Shown piece after piece: positions 1 through 8,086 of a DNA stretch of 64,000 nt (positions are counted from its first letter, which is position 1; every line of letters starts with the position of its first letter). Made by a program: the position numbers and the translations under genes. Source of the DNA: Pseudomonadota bacterium. Its GTDB lineage: Bacteria > Pseudomonadota > Alphaproteobacteria > Micavibrionales > Micavibrionaceae. The DNA is taken from positions 392,860 through 456,859 of the forward strand of contig JAKQEE010000052.1 in assembly GCA_029558635.1 (NCBI GenBank), given 5' to 3'. The notes beneath the pieces were generated by a model. That model worked only from the letters and a program-made list of their open reading frames with translations. It was not told the DNA's origin and did no database searches.

Positions 1-1306
1 GCAGGATAGACATGATGCCTATCAAGGGGAGAAGCAGTTGGAGGTTCGAGCCAAAGGCGTATCTGAGAATCAGAAAGGATGCGATGCCGATGGTCAGCGT
101 CGTTGCCAGTATCAACAGGGCTGTTTTCTGATTGGGCTGTGATGATAGGCTGAGTTTGGCGGGTAGGTTCCAGCAAAAGAGCGAGAGGCCCAAGACAATC
201 ATCAGCTCATAAGGTTTGACAAAGATCAGCGGGGCAATCAGCGCGTTGAAAATACCGCCCAGTGCTCCGCCACATGACATGACGAGATAGAACAAAGTGA
301 GGTGGTGGGTGGTGGGTTTCAGGCGGACCAGTTCCTGATGGCACATGATGGCGGTAACAAAAAACAGAACGCCCAGTGCCAACCCCAGCTCCAGTTTCAA
401 ATAATAGATGCTTCCCATCATGGCGAAAAGGATGGTGGTCAGGATGGCGTAGACGGTCCTGGTGACCGGAAGAGGCAACAAGGTTCTCTTCGAGAAGGCG
501 ATCACGAACGAGAGAATGTAGAGCGCCAGCGGAATAACCCAGAACAGAGGCAGTGAGCCGATGTCGGTGGTGATGAAACTGGTATAGCCCAGCATTAGCG
601 AAGACGGAACGAACGACAGGAGCAGCCACAGGGCGATGGTTTTTTTATCGGGGGCTGCGTTGTCGGCGTCGTTGAAAATGTCCTCTTCGACTTGGTGGCG
701 CCCCAGTCTTGATATGGCCAGAACCGAGCATCCCACCATCAACAGCCATAGTCCCGCATATCCGGCGGCCCAGAAAACGGATTGTTCTGGCAATGGCAGG
801 ACGCGCTCCGCCAGTACCGGATAGAGAATGAGCGCCAGAACCGATCCGATATTGCTGGCGGAATACAGGAAGTACGGGTTGTGCGCATCAGGATGGGTTG
901 TCTGTGAGAACCATTTTTGAAGCAGTGGGGCCGAGGCCGAGAGAAACAGGAATGGTAGGCCGATCATCAGGATCATTTCACCGAGTTGCCAGATAAGCGG
1001 ACTTTGCGTGTCTGCTGGTGGGTTCATGGTTGTGGCCATGGGGAGGGTGATGAGGCCCGCGGCGAGGATCAGTCCGGCATGGAGAGCCGACTGGATTTTT
1101 AGCGATCCGATTTTTGAGAGAGTGTGCGCGTAAAAATAACCACCCAGCAGCAAAATCTGGAAAAACATCATGGTGGTGTTCCAGACCATGGGAGTGCCAC
1201 CCAGAACCGGCAAAATCGCTTTGCCGACAATCGGTTGGACGACAAAGAGAAGGTAGGCGCTCAGGAAAACAGTCAGGGTAAAGGCCAAGGATTGGGTTTT
1301 ATTCAT
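1..1306 (-). CDS. Spermidine-synthase-like integral membrane protein, 3' end cut by window
   Basis: The minus-strand frame stays open from an ATG at 1306 to the window edge, giving about 435 residues with no stop. A GGAG lies just upstream of the start. The protein begins MNKTQSLAFTLTVFLSAYLL and continues as successive hydrophobic segments, including FVVQPIVGKAILPVLGG and FLYSASNIGSVLALILYP. These match the N-terminal membrane part of proteins annotated as fused spermidine synthase or major-facilitator-like spermidine synthase, whose C-terminal half, if present, is a SAM- or dcSAM-binding Rossmann domain. That half would lie outside the window, so enzymatic function cannot be judged. It is transcribed divergently from the suf regulator. 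Confident as a real membrane protein; family assignment moderate. Confidence 0.75.
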   Translation of the reverse strand, partial: MNKTQSLAFTLTVFLSAYLLFVVQPIVGKAILPVLGGTPMVWNTTMMFFQILLLGGYFYAHTLSKIGSLKIQSALHAGLILAAGLITLPMATTMNPPADTQSPLIWQLGEMILMIGLPFLFLSASAPLLQKWFSQTTHPDAHNPYFLYSASNIGSVLALILYPVLAERVLPLPEQSVFWAAGYAGLWLLMVGCSVLAISRLGRHQVEEDIFNDADNAAPDKKTIALWLLLSFVPSSLMLGYTSFITTDIGSLPLFWVIPLALYILSFVIAFSKRTLLPLPVTRTVYAILTTILFAMMGSIYYLKLELGLALGVLFFVTAIMCHQELVRLKPTTHHLTLFYLVMSCGGALGGIFNALIAPLIFVKPYELMIVLGLSLFCWNLPAKLSLSSQPNQKTALLILATTLTIGIASFLILRYAFGSNLQLLLPLIGIMSIL

Positions 1307-1350
1307 GGCTGCTCCATAAGAGGGTTGAATATCAATGTGTTAGGGTACCA

Positions 1351-1386
1351 TTGAAAGGCTTGAAAAGACAGTTATATTGTGATATA
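1351..1386 (+). promoter_or_regulatory. Candidate suf operon promoter with palindrome over the -10
   Basis: TTGAAA at 1351-1356 and TATATT at 1373-1378 are separated by 16 bp and could be the -35 and -10 elements of the rrf2-suf transcript. The -10 lies inside a 5-4-5 inverted repeat, TATAT-TGTG-ATATA (1373-1386). A repressor such as the Rrf2 protein encoded just downstream could bind there. The site is read from sequence only. Confidence 0.4.
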
Positions 1387-1420
1387 CAAACGGGACTAAA
1401 AATGTACGGATTTGGTATTT

Positions 1421-1849
1421 GTGATTAGATTATCGAAATTAAGTGATTATGCGATTGTGGTCCTCAGCCGTTTGGCGGCTGAGGAGAGGGGGCAATTGCA
1501 AACGGCCATCCTGCTGGCCCAACAGACCGGAATCCCCGAGCCGACGGTTGCCAAGGTTTTGAAGCTTTTGTCTAGGCAGGGGATCGTGCAATCGGTGCGC
1601 GGAGTTCGCGGCGGCTATACGATGATACGCGTGCCGGAAGAGGTAACAGTTACCGAGTTGATCGAGGCTTTGGAAGGGCCGATTGCCATTACGTCCTGCG
1701 CCGATATCGACGTAGAAACATCGTGTCAGATCGCCGGTCTTTGCCCAATGCGCGGGCGGTGGCACCGCGTTAACGTCGCGGTGAAGGGGGCGCTGGATGA
1801 GTTGTTTTTGTCCGACCTTTTGATTCCTGTTAATCGGAGGGCGTCATGA
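1421..1849 (+). CDS. Rrf2-family Fe-S-sensing regulator of the suf operon
   Basis: A 142-residue Rrf2-family winged-helix protein. GTG at 1421 gives [11 protein letters not shown], the usual N-terminus of this family. A TTG at 1412 would add only three residues. The HTH region (about residues 5-65) ends in the RGVRGGY wing typical of Rrf2 proteins. C93, C102 and C108, in [19 protein letters not shown], are placed like the cluster-binding cysteines of IscR and SufR-type regulators. Proteins of this subgroup sense Fe-S status and control suf transcription. The stop overlaps the sufB start by 4 bp, so it is the first gene of the operon and probably autoregulatory. Confidence 0.88.
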   Translation: MIRLSKLSDYAIVVLSRLAAEERGQLQTAILLAQQTGIPEPTVAKVLKLLSRQGIVQSVRGVRGGYTMIRVPEEVTVTELIEALEGPIAITSCADIDVETSCQIAGLCPMRGRWHRVNVAVKGALDELFLSDLLIPVNRRAS

Positions 1850-3291
1850 GCGATAATGTTAAAAAAGTCGCGGCTCAGGTTGAAGCTCTCAACAAATACG
1901 AAGCGGGGTTTGTAACGGATATTGAATCGGAAAAAGCCCCCAAGGGGTTGAATGAAGATATTATCCGTTTTATCTCGGCGAAAAAAAACGAGCCGGAATG
2001 GTTGCTGGACTGGCGGCTCAAGGCTTTTGCGCATTGGAAAAAAATGCCAGAACCGACATGGGCAAAAATCCATCATCCACCAATCGATTATCAGGATGCG
2101 TATTATTACGCCGCGCCCAAAGCCAAATTGAATTCGTTGGACGAGGCCGACCCAAAGCTTCTTGAGACATTTGAAAAGCTTGGTGTGCCTTTGCGTGAAC
2201 GCGCGGCGCTTGCGGGTGTTGCCGTTGATGCTGTGTTTGATTCCGTATCTGTTGGAACGACCTTCAAGGAAGAGTTGAAAAAAGTTGGTGTGATTTTCTG
2301 CTCGATTTCCGAAGCTGTGCGCGACCACCCTGATCTCGTCAAAAAATATCTTGGCTCGGTTGTGCCTTATACGGATAACAAGCATGCGTGTTTGAATTCC
2401 GCTGTGTTTACCGACGGATCGTTTGTGTATATCCCCCCTGGTGTGCGCTGTCCGATGGAGCTTTCGACCTATTTCCGCATCAATGAAATGAATACGGGGC
2501 AGTTTGAGCGCACGCTGATTATTGCGGATAAAGAGGCGTATGTGTCTTACCTTGAGGGATGCACCGCGCCGATGCGTGACCAGAACCAGTTGCACGCGGC
2601 GGTGGTCGAGTTGATTGCGCATGACGATGCCGAGATCAAATATTCCACCGTTCAGAACTGGTTCCCCGGTGACGAGGAAGGCAAGGGCGGGATTTATAAT
2701 TTTGTGACCAAGCGTGGGATGTGCGCGGGCAAACGCTCGAAAATTTCGTGGACGCAGGTCGAAACAGGATCGGCGATTACGTGGAAATATCCATCCTGCA
2801 TTCTGAAGGGTGATGATAGCCAAGGCGAGTTTTATTCGGTGGCGATCACCAATAATTTCCAGCAAGCCGATACGGGCACCAAAATGATCCATATGGGTGC
2901 GCGGACGAAATCACGCATTATTGCCAAGACGATTTCGGCGGGCAAGTCGGATTCCACCTATCGCGGATTGGTCAAGGTGTTGGCGGGGGCCGAAGGTGCG
3001 CGGAATTATACGCAGTGCGATAGTTTGTTGATCGGCGATCAGTGCGGGGCGCATACGGTTCCCTATATCGAGAGCAAAAACCCGAAAGCGAAACTGGAAC
3101 ATGAAGCGACGACCAGCAAGATTTCCGACGACCAGTTGTTTTACTGCCAGCAGCGCGGGTTATCGGAAGAGGAAGCGGTGGCGATGATCGTCAACGGGTT
3201 CTGCCGCGAGGTCATGCAAAACCTGCCAATGGAGTTCGCGGTCGAGGCGACGAAGTTGGTCGCTATTAGTTTGGAAGGATCTGTTGGATAG
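1846..3291 (+). CDS. sufB: Fe-S cluster assembly scaffold protein SufB
   Basis: A 481-residue cytosolic SufB, the scaffold subunit of the SufBCD complex on which Fe-S clusters are built from SufS-derived sulfur. Full family length. The beta-helix core contains [20 protein letters not shown], which holds the conserved acceptor Cys, and LEHEAT, whose His and Glu correspond to residues needed for assembly in E. coli SufB. The start overlaps the regulator's stop (ATGA), implying translational coupling. A small membrane-protein gene separates it from sufC, which is unusual because sufB and sufC are normally adjacent. Confidence 0.97.
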   Translation: MSDNVKKVAAQVEALNKYEAGFVTDIESEKAPKGLNEDIIRFISAKKNEPEWLLDWRLKAFAHWKKMPEPTWAKIHHPPIDYQDAYYYAAPKAKLNSLDEADPKLLETFEKLGVPLRERAALAGVAVDAVFDSVSVGTTFKEELKKVGVIFCSISEAVRDHPDLVKKYLGSVVPYTDNKHACLNSAVFTDGSFVYIPPGVRCPMELSTYFRINEMNTGQFERTLIIADKEAYVSYLEGCTAPMRDQNQLHAAVVELIAHDDAEIKYSTVQNWFPGDEEGKGGIYNFVTKRGMCAGKRSKISWTQVETGSAITWKYPSCILKGDDSQGEFYSVAITNNFQQADTGTKMIHMGARTKSRIIAKTISAGKSDSTYRGLVKVLAGAEGARNYTQCDSLLIGDQCGAHTVPYIESKNPKAKLEHEATTSKISDDQLFYCQQRGLSEEEAVAMIVNGFCREVMQNLPMEFAVEATKLVAISLEGSVG

Positions 3292-3307
3292 GATTTAGGA
3301 GAAGGTT

Positions 3308-3571
3308 ATGAATATAACAAACTTAATAATGAAAAAATGTAGGCTGGTTGATGTTCTGACTTTATCGGCATTGGCTATTTTTGCTGTCAAGTTGATTGGT
3401 GTTGTTCCAGTAATAGAACAAATTCAGAATAATCCACATGCGGGGAATGTAGATACTTTGTTTGCCGTCGCGCTTTCGGTCGTTTCGGCAATCTATACTC
3501 CGTTGGTTCTGCTAGGACTGGCGAAAATTATTCTTTTGTTGGAAGAAAAAAATAGAAATGCTCAAAATTGA
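3308..3571 (+). CDS. Small two-helix membrane protein inside the suf operon
   Basis: An 87-residue protein I do not recognise, with a good Shine-Dalgarno site (TAGGAGAAGG, ending 3 nt before the ATG). It has two hydrophobic stretches, about residues 14-33 (VDVLTLSALAIFAVKLIGVV) and 51-76, and a charged C-terminal tail, so it is probably an inner-membrane hairpin. Its end overlaps the sufC start by 14 bp and sufB ends 16 bp upstream, so it is fully embedded in the operon. Its local AT content looks higher than that of its neighbours, which may mean later acquisition. A link to Fe-S assembly is suggested by position only. Confidence 0.75.
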   Translation: MNITNLIMKKCRLVDVLTLSALAIFAVKLIGVVPVIEQIQNNPHAGNVDTLFAVALSVVSAIYTPLVLLGLAKIILLLEEKNRNAQN

Positions 3572-4298
3572 AAATTTAACTGCCTCGGTAGAAGGCAAGC
3601 AGATATTGAATGGCCTGACGCTCGAGGTGCCGAGCGGGGAAGTGCATGCGATTATGGGGCCGAACGGGGCGGGAAAATCGACCCTGTCTTATGTGCTGTC
3701 CGGTCGTGACGGGTATGAGGTCACGGGCGGTAGTGCGACGCTTGACGGGGTTGATATACTCTCGCTTGATCCGAGTGAGCGCGCGGCGGCGGGGTTGTTC
3801 CTCGCGTTTCAGTATCCGGTTGAAATTCCCGGTGTGCCGATGACCAATTTCCTCAAAACCGCTGTGAATTCCATTCGCAAGGCGCGGGGCATGGACGAGA
3901 TGGAGGCGCTTGATTTCCTGAAACTTCTTAAATCCAAGCAAAAAGAATTGGGCATTCTAGATGAGATGATGAAACGCGCGGTCAATGTCGGGTTTTCGGG
4001 CGGCGAGAAAAAGCGCAACGAAGTTTTGCAGATGGCGATGCTGGAACCAAAATTCTGTATTCTTGATGAAACGGACTCCGGTCTTGATATTGATGCGCTG
4101 AAAATCGTTGCGGACGGTGTGAACAAGCTTCGCTCGCCGGAGCGCTCGTTCCTTGTGATTACGCACTATCAACGCTTGCTTGATTATATCGTGCCCGATG
4201 TCGTTCATATTCTGGCCGCGGGTAAAATTGTCAAAAGCGGTGGGCCGGAGCTGGCCAAAGAACTGGAAGAGAAGGGGTATGCCGAACTTGTTGCCTAA
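3558..4298 (+). CDS. sufC: Fe-S cluster assembly ATPase SufC
   Basis: A 246-residue ABC-type ATPase that drives conformational change of the SufB-SufD dimer during cluster assembly. Walker A is GPNGAGKST, the Q-loop region is LFLAFQYPVEIPGV, the signature is FSGGEKKR, and Walker B with the SufC-specific extension is CILDETDSGLD, followed by ITHYQRLLDYI with the switch His. Length is normal and there are no membrane segments, as expected for this cytosolic member. It overlaps the small membrane-protein gene upstream by 14 bp and the sufD start by 20 bp. Confidence 0.97.
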   Translation: MLKIENLTASVEGKQILNGLTLEVPSGEVHAIMGPNGAGKSTLSYVLSGRDGYEVTGGSATLDGVDILSLDPSERAAAGLFLAFQYPVEIPGVPMTNFLKTAVNSIRKARGMDEMEALDFLKLLKSKQKELGILDEMMKRAVNVGFSGGEKKRNEVLQMAMLEPKFCILDETDSGLDIDALKIVADGVNKLRSPERSFLVITHYQRLLDYIVPDVVHILAAGKIVKSGGPELAKELEEKGYAELVA

Positions 4299-5256
4299 CC
4301 TTGATAAGGAACATTGGAAATATTCCAATGTGAATGCTGTCCTCTCCAAAATGGAGGTGGCGGAGGCTTCGCCTGTCTGGGAGATGACGGGGGCATATGA
4401 GTTTATTGTGCCCGATTCTGTGTGTGATGTGCATTTGCGTATTCCAAAGAATAAGCAAGTTACTGCGCCGATAGAATTGAAGTTGGCTGGCAAAGATGGT
4501 GAGCGTCTGGAAGCCCGTGTTGTTATTGAGGTTGAAGAGGGCGCGGAAGCGATTTTTATCGAGCGTCAGGCGGGAGCAGGGGCTTATTGGAAAAATATTT
4601 CTCTGTCTTTTAAAGTCGGAAAAAATGCCCGTGTATCTTATTACCGTTTGTGTGAAGAAGATCCTTTTTGCGTGGTGACCGAATTTGTAACAGCTGATTT
4701 GGCGCGGGATGCGCGTTTCAATTTGGTTGTGGTGAATGGATGTTCCGGTTTCGGGCGGAGCGAATTTACCGTGAATATGGATGAAGCGGGGGCGGAGGCC
4801 GACCTTGCGGGGTTGGCGTTGCTCCGCGGGAAGCAGCATGGCGACACGACGGTGTGTGTCAATCACATTGCACCGCATTGCAAGTCGAGCCAGTTTTTTA
4901 AAACCATTTTAGAAGATCGTTCCCGTGGCGTGTATCAGGGAAAAATTCATGTTTATAAGGATGCACAGAAGACGGATGGATATCAGTTGTCGAATAATCT
5001 GATCCTCTCGCCTTTGGCGGAAATGGACGTTAAGCCCGAGCTGGAGATTTATGCCGACGATGTCAAATGTTCGCACGGGACGACAACGGGTGAGCTGGAC
5101 GAAACTCCAATGTTTTATTTGATGTCGCGCGGGATTGATGAGGCGGCGGCGCGGCATTTGTTGATAGAGGCTTTTACCGGAGAGATTACCGAGAAGGTCG
5201 AACATGACGAAGTGCGGGCTTTGCTGGAAGGACGGGTGAAATGGTGGCTGAAATAG
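4279..5256 (+). CDS. sufD: Fe-S cluster assembly protein SufD, short N-terminus
   Basis: SufD pairs with SufB in the SufBC2D scaffold and is needed for iron acquisition during assembly. The ATG at 4279, behind GGAAGAG, gives 325 residues starting MPNLLPNLDKEHWKYSN. The KEHWKYS motif normally sits some 45 residues into SufD, so the usual N-terminal helical part is absent. Nothing upstream in this frame restores it. The C-terminal core is intact: QGKIHVYKDAQKTDGYQ, LSPLAEMDVKPELEIYADDV and CSHGTTTGELDE. The gene overlaps sufC by 20 bp and sufS by 16 bp. Confidence 0.93.
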   Translation: MPNLLPNLDKEHWKYSNVNAVLSKMEVAEASPVWEMTGAYEFIVPDSVCDVHLRIPKNKQVTAPIELKLAGKDGERLEARVVIEVEEGAEAIFIERQAGAGAYWKNISLSFKVGKNARVSYYRLCEEDPFCVVTEFVTADLARDARFNLVVVNGCSGFGRSEFTVNMDEAGAEADLAGLALLRGKQHGDTTVCVNHIAPHCKSSQFFKTILEDRSRGVYQGKIHVYKDAQKTDGYQLSNNLILSPLAEMDVKPELEIYADDVKCSHGTTTGELDETPMFYLMSRGIDEAAARHLLIEAFTGEITEKVEHDEVRALLEGRVKWWLK

Positions 5257-6473
5257 ACCGTAACCCGTGGCGTTCCGATTTTTCCGTTTTGAACCAGACG
5301 ATGCATGGCAAGCGTCTGGCGTTTCTCGATAGCGGGGCCAGTGCGCAAAAGCCTGATGTCGTTTTGGATGCGGTGCGGTCGGCTCTGGCTGACGGGTATG
5401 CGAATATCCATCGTGGGCTTTATGAATTTTCGCAAGGCAAGACAGCGGCGTTTGAGGCCGTGCGCCGGAAAGTGGCGGATTTTATCGGTGCGCGGGATGC
5501 ACAATCGATTGTCTTTACGCGCAACAGTACTGAGGCGATTAATCTGGTTGCGCAGAGTTGGGGGCGGACGTTTTTAAAAGAGGGCGACGAAATCATCCTG
5601 ACCGAGATGGAGCATCACGCCAATTTTGTGCCGTGGCATATTCTTAAAAACCAGATCGGTATTGTCATTAAATATATTCCTGTGCTGGATGACGGGGCGT
5701 TGGATATTGGTGCATTGAGTGAACTTCTTACCAACAAAACGCGGTTGGTGGCGTTCACGCATGTGTCGAATGTGTTGGGCACGGTCAATCCGGTTGCGGA
5801 AATTTCAAAGATTGTGCGGAAGTTTTCAAGTGACATCAAAATTCTGATTGATGGGACTCAGGGCGTTGTTCATGCGCCGGTCGATATTTCCGCATTCGAT
5901 CCCGATTTCTTTGTGTTTACGGGGCATAAGCTTTATGGGCCGACGGGTGTTGGTGTTTTGTACGGGCGCAAAGAGTTGCTGGATTCCATCCCTCCTTGGC
6001 AGGGTGGAGGCGATATGATCGAACGTGTGACGCTAGATGGAGTTGCGTTCGCGCCTGTACCCGCCAAGTTCGAAGCCGGAACGCCTGCCATTGCGGAAGT
6101 TATTGGGCTGGGCGCGGCGATTGATTATTTGAATGCCATCGGGATGGATAAAATTGCGGCGTGGGAGCAGAAAGTTTTGCACTATGCCACGGAGAAAGTT
6201 TCCGCCATCGAAGGCGTTTGCGTTTATGGCACGACGGCGGGCAAGGCGGGCATTATCAGTTTTAATATTGACGGGTGTCCCGATGCCGATATTGCGATGA
6301 TCCTCGACCGGTGCGGGGTCGCCGTGCGCACGGGGCATCATTGCTGTCAGCCTTTGATGCAACGTTTTGGTGTTGAGGGTACGGTGCGAGCCTCCATCGG
6401 GTTGTATACGAACAAGGACGATATAGATCAATTGGTGGCGGGGTTGTTGAAGGCCCGCGATATGTTGTTGTAA
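5241..6473 (+). CDS. sufS: Cysteine desulfurase SufS
   Basis: A 410-residue group II PLP-dependent cysteine desulfurase that removes sulfur from cysteine as an enzyme persulfide and feeds SufBCD. The PLP-binding lysine is in FVFTGHKLYGPTGVG. The persulfide Cys is in RTGHHCCQPLM, where the residue after the catalytic Cys is a second Cys. The N-terminal FLDSGASAQKP and the substrate loop NIHRGLYEFS are typical. The start overlaps sufD by 16 bp. No SufE or SufU gene is next to it, so the sulfur-transfer partner must be elsewhere or absent. Confidence 0.97.
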   Translation: MVAEIDRNPWRSDFSVLNQTMHGKRLAFLDSGASAQKPDVVLDAVRSALADGYANIHRGLYEFSQGKTAAFEAVRRKVADFIGARDAQSIVFTRNSTEAINLVAQSWGRTFLKEGDEIILTEMEHHANFVPWHILKNQIGIVIKYIPVLDDGALDIGALSELLTNKTRLVAFTHVSNVLGTVNPVAEISKIVRKFSSDIKILIDGTQGVVHAPVDISAFDPDFFVFTGHKLYGPTGVGVLYGRKELLDSIPPWQGGGDMIERVTLDGVAFAPVPAKFEAGTPAIAEVIGLGAAIDYLNAIGMDKIAAWEQKVLHYATEKVSAIEGVCVYGTTAGKAGIISFNIDGCPDADIAMILDRCGVAVRTGHHCCQPLMQRFGVEGTVRASIGLYTNKDDIDQLVAGLLKARDMLL

Positions 6474-6483
6474 GGAATTATTT

Positions 6484-6897
6484 ATGGAACAAGTTGCCGA
6501 CGAACAAATGGTCCGGAATGCCTTTGGCGATGATTACGACGAACTCGCCGAGCCGCCACGCACGGAAGGCAGTCGCGAGCATCCGTTGTGGGGCGCGGTT
6601 ATCAAAGCGCTGCGTGAAATTTACGATCCCGAAATTCCGGTTAATATTTATGAGCTGGGATTGATTTATTCGGTTCACATTACCGATGCCGAGGACGGAA
6701 CTTCGGATGTCGATGTGAAAATGACCTTGACGTCGCCCGGATGCCCTGTGGCGCAGGAAATGCCCGGTATGGTCCAGAGCGCGATTTTTCCGTTGACCGG
6801 CGTAGGACAGGTTGATGTCGAGATCATCTGGGAGCCGGCATGGGATCCTTCGTTTATGGCGGAGACAGCAAAACTTCAACTTAACATGTTTATGTGA
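6484..6897 (+). CDS. sufT: MIP18/DUF59-family Fe-S assembly protein, SufT-like
   Basis: A 137-residue protein with a MIP18 (DUF59) domain from about residue 35, seen in REIYDPEIPVNIYELGLIYS and LTSPGCPVAQEMPGMVQ. The Cys in SPGCP is the conserved one of the family. Relatives within suf operons act in Fe-S maturation, probably in delivery to client proteins; the exact reaction is not settled. The first 30 residues are acidic and variable. It lies 10 bp after sufS, and its stop overlaps a possible GTG start of the next gene. Family clear; symbol follows operon convention. Confidence 0.9.
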   Translation: MEQVADEQMVRNAFGDDYDELAEPPRTEGSREHPLWGAVIKALREIYDPEIPVNIYELGLIYSVHITDAEDGTSDVDVKMTLTSPGCPVAQEMPGMVQSAIFPLTGVGQVDVEIIWEPAWDPSFMAETAKLQLNMFM

Positions 6898-6905
6898 GGC
6901 GCAAG

Positions 6906-7241
6906 ATGGAACTAAAAAACGAGATTTTGGTGACCGATGCGGCCAAGGCCCATCTGAAAAAAGTCGGAGCGGGGCACAAGGGGCTGCGCCTCACGATTCT
7001 CGGCGGTAAGGGCTGCGGCGGGAGCGAGTACGAGCTTAATCCCGTGGTCGAGATTGAAGCGGGCGACGATTACATTGATTTGGGTGAGGGAATGGCTTTG
7101 TGTATTCCGTCACTCGATATGCTCAAATTATTCGGTGCTAAGGTCGACTATATCGAGGATGATCTGGGCAATCGTCGTCTTGATATTTCCAACCCCAACG
7201 AGACCGGTCGGTGCGGGTGCGGGAAGTCGGTGACGTTTTAA
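6906..7241 (+). CDS. sufA: A-type Fe-S carrier protein (SufA/IscA/HesB family)
   Basis: A 111-residue A-type carrier that accepts clusters from SufBCD and passes them to apoproteins. The ATG at 6906 has GAGG six bases upstream; a GTG at 6894 would add four residues (MRRK). Conserved cysteines are in GKGCGGSEYEL and, near the C-terminus, ETGRCGCGKSVTF, which is the C-x(n)-CGC pattern of the family with both C-terminal cysteines present. It is the last gene of the suf operon; no strong plus-strand terminator follows, though a hairpin lies at 7310. Confidence 0.94.
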   Translation: MELKNEILVTDAAKAHLKKVGAGHKGLRLTILGGKGCGGSEYELNPVVEIEAGDDYIDLGEGMALCIPSLDMLKLFGAKVDYIEDDLGNRRLDISNPNETGRCGCGKSVTF

Positions 7242-7309
7242 TAGTTCGTTTGGTGTGTTTTTGTTTCTTATCTTAACTGTTTGTTAATGTTTGGGGCGTA
7301 AAAACACAA

Positions 7310-7330
7310 AAGGCCGCGTTCGACGGCCTT
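7310..7330 (-). terminator. Hairpin, best as minus-strand terminator
   Basis: AAGGCCG (7310-7316) pairs with CGGCCTT (7324-7330) around a 7-nt loop. Read on the minus strand the stem is followed by a T-rich tract (TTTTGTGTTTTT), as in an intrinsic terminator for the 8668-7361 gene group. On the plus strand no T-run follows, so termination of the suf transcript here is less certain. Confidence 0.6.
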
Positions 7331-7360
7331 GCTTGTAGCTTTAATGTTTTTATATCTGAA

Positions 7361-7474
7361 TTAGTTCAGAGCTGCGTGTGGAACGCCCGCATGTACCAAA
7401 GAAGATGTTTGCTTCGGTGCAAATACACTTACGTTAGCGGCTGCTATTTTCTGCGCGGTTCTTGCAATTTTCAT
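7361..7474 (-). CDS. Unrecognised 37-residue peptide gene
   Basis: A short frame with an ATG at 7474 and TAA at 7361, preceded by AGGAG ten bases upstream. The peptide starts MKIARTAQKIAAANVSVFAP and ends VHAGVPHAALN. It is basic at the N-terminus, rich in Ala and Val, and has no transmembrane helix or Cys. It sits 11 bp after the 192-residue unknown gene on the same strand, and the terminator-like hairpin at 7310-7330 follows 30 bp later. So it would be the last gene of a transcript. I cannot assign a function. A spurious ORF remains possible, but the ribosome site and position argue for expression. Confidence 0.5.
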   Translation of the reverse strand: MKIARTAQKIAAANVSVFAPKQTSSLVHAGVPHAALN

Positions 7475-7485
7475 ACTACACACTC

Positions 7486-8064
7486 CTATGCTATATTCGT
7501 TAGCGTTTTATTTAGTGTTTCCTTAAGTTCTTGTTTGCTTTTGCCGGAAACATACTCTCTATAGAAATCATCCTGCCCTAATTTCTTAACAAGGTCAAGA
7601 AATTTCGTTTCTTTATCGGATTTCTCGAACTCTGACACTATTTTGCACATTTCCATATTCATGTCAAGGAAGTAGTCCAAAAGGATCAGTTGATTCTCTT
7701 CCGCAGGGTGGGCGACTGGGTCGGGATGGCGGATTCCCAAATCTTTGTGCTCCATCTCGCGGATGGCGATGGCGTATCCCAGCGCCATTTCCTCAAGGTC
7801 TACTGCTTTGGTATTGGCGGGGCAGAAGATGTAGGCAGTGTTGTCCGCATGAGAGGCTTTCCAGTCGACCTTTTTCCCTGCAATGATGTCGATTCTTATG
7901 TTGTTGTCGTTTTTATAGCCCAAAAGACGTGTGCCTTCGGAGGTTTTGGACAGAAGCGATTCGCATTCCTTACGGATGATGTCGGCTTGCGGGTGACCGT
8001 AGGAGGCGGGGCCAGCGGCCATCTGGGCTCCCATGCTCTCAAAATCTTTGGTTATATCGTTCAT
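7486..8064 (-). CDS. Unknown 192-residue protein
   Basis: Not recognised. The ATG at 8064 has AAAGG seven bases upstream. The protein is soluble with no signal peptide or membrane segment. It opens MNDITKDFESMGAQMAAGPA, has a central HPDPVAHPAEENQLILLDYF, and a Lys/Glu-rich helical C-terminal third (KSKQELKETLNKTLTNIA). Two Cys are present in scattered positions and I see no HExxH or other metal motif. It lies 22 bp downstream of the gene ending at 8087 and 11 bp upstream of the 37-residue gene, so the three probably form one transcript. Confidence 0.75.
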   Translation of the reverse strand: MNDITKDFESMGAQMAAGPASYGHPQADIIRKECESLLSKTSEGTRLLGYKNDNNIRIDIIAGKKVDWKASHADNTAYIFCPANTKAVDLEEMALGYAIAIREMEHKDLGIRHPDPVAHPAEENQLILLDYFLDMNMEMCKIVSEFEKSDKETKFLDLVKKLGQDDFYREYVSGKSKQELKETLNKTLTNIA

Positions 8065-8086
8065 TTTATAGCCTTTACTCTTTCTT

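Noticed and set aside
1726-2892. 388-codon open frame on the minus strand opposite sufB
   Set aside because: Antisense to a strongly conserved SufB; Arg/His-rich shadow translation.
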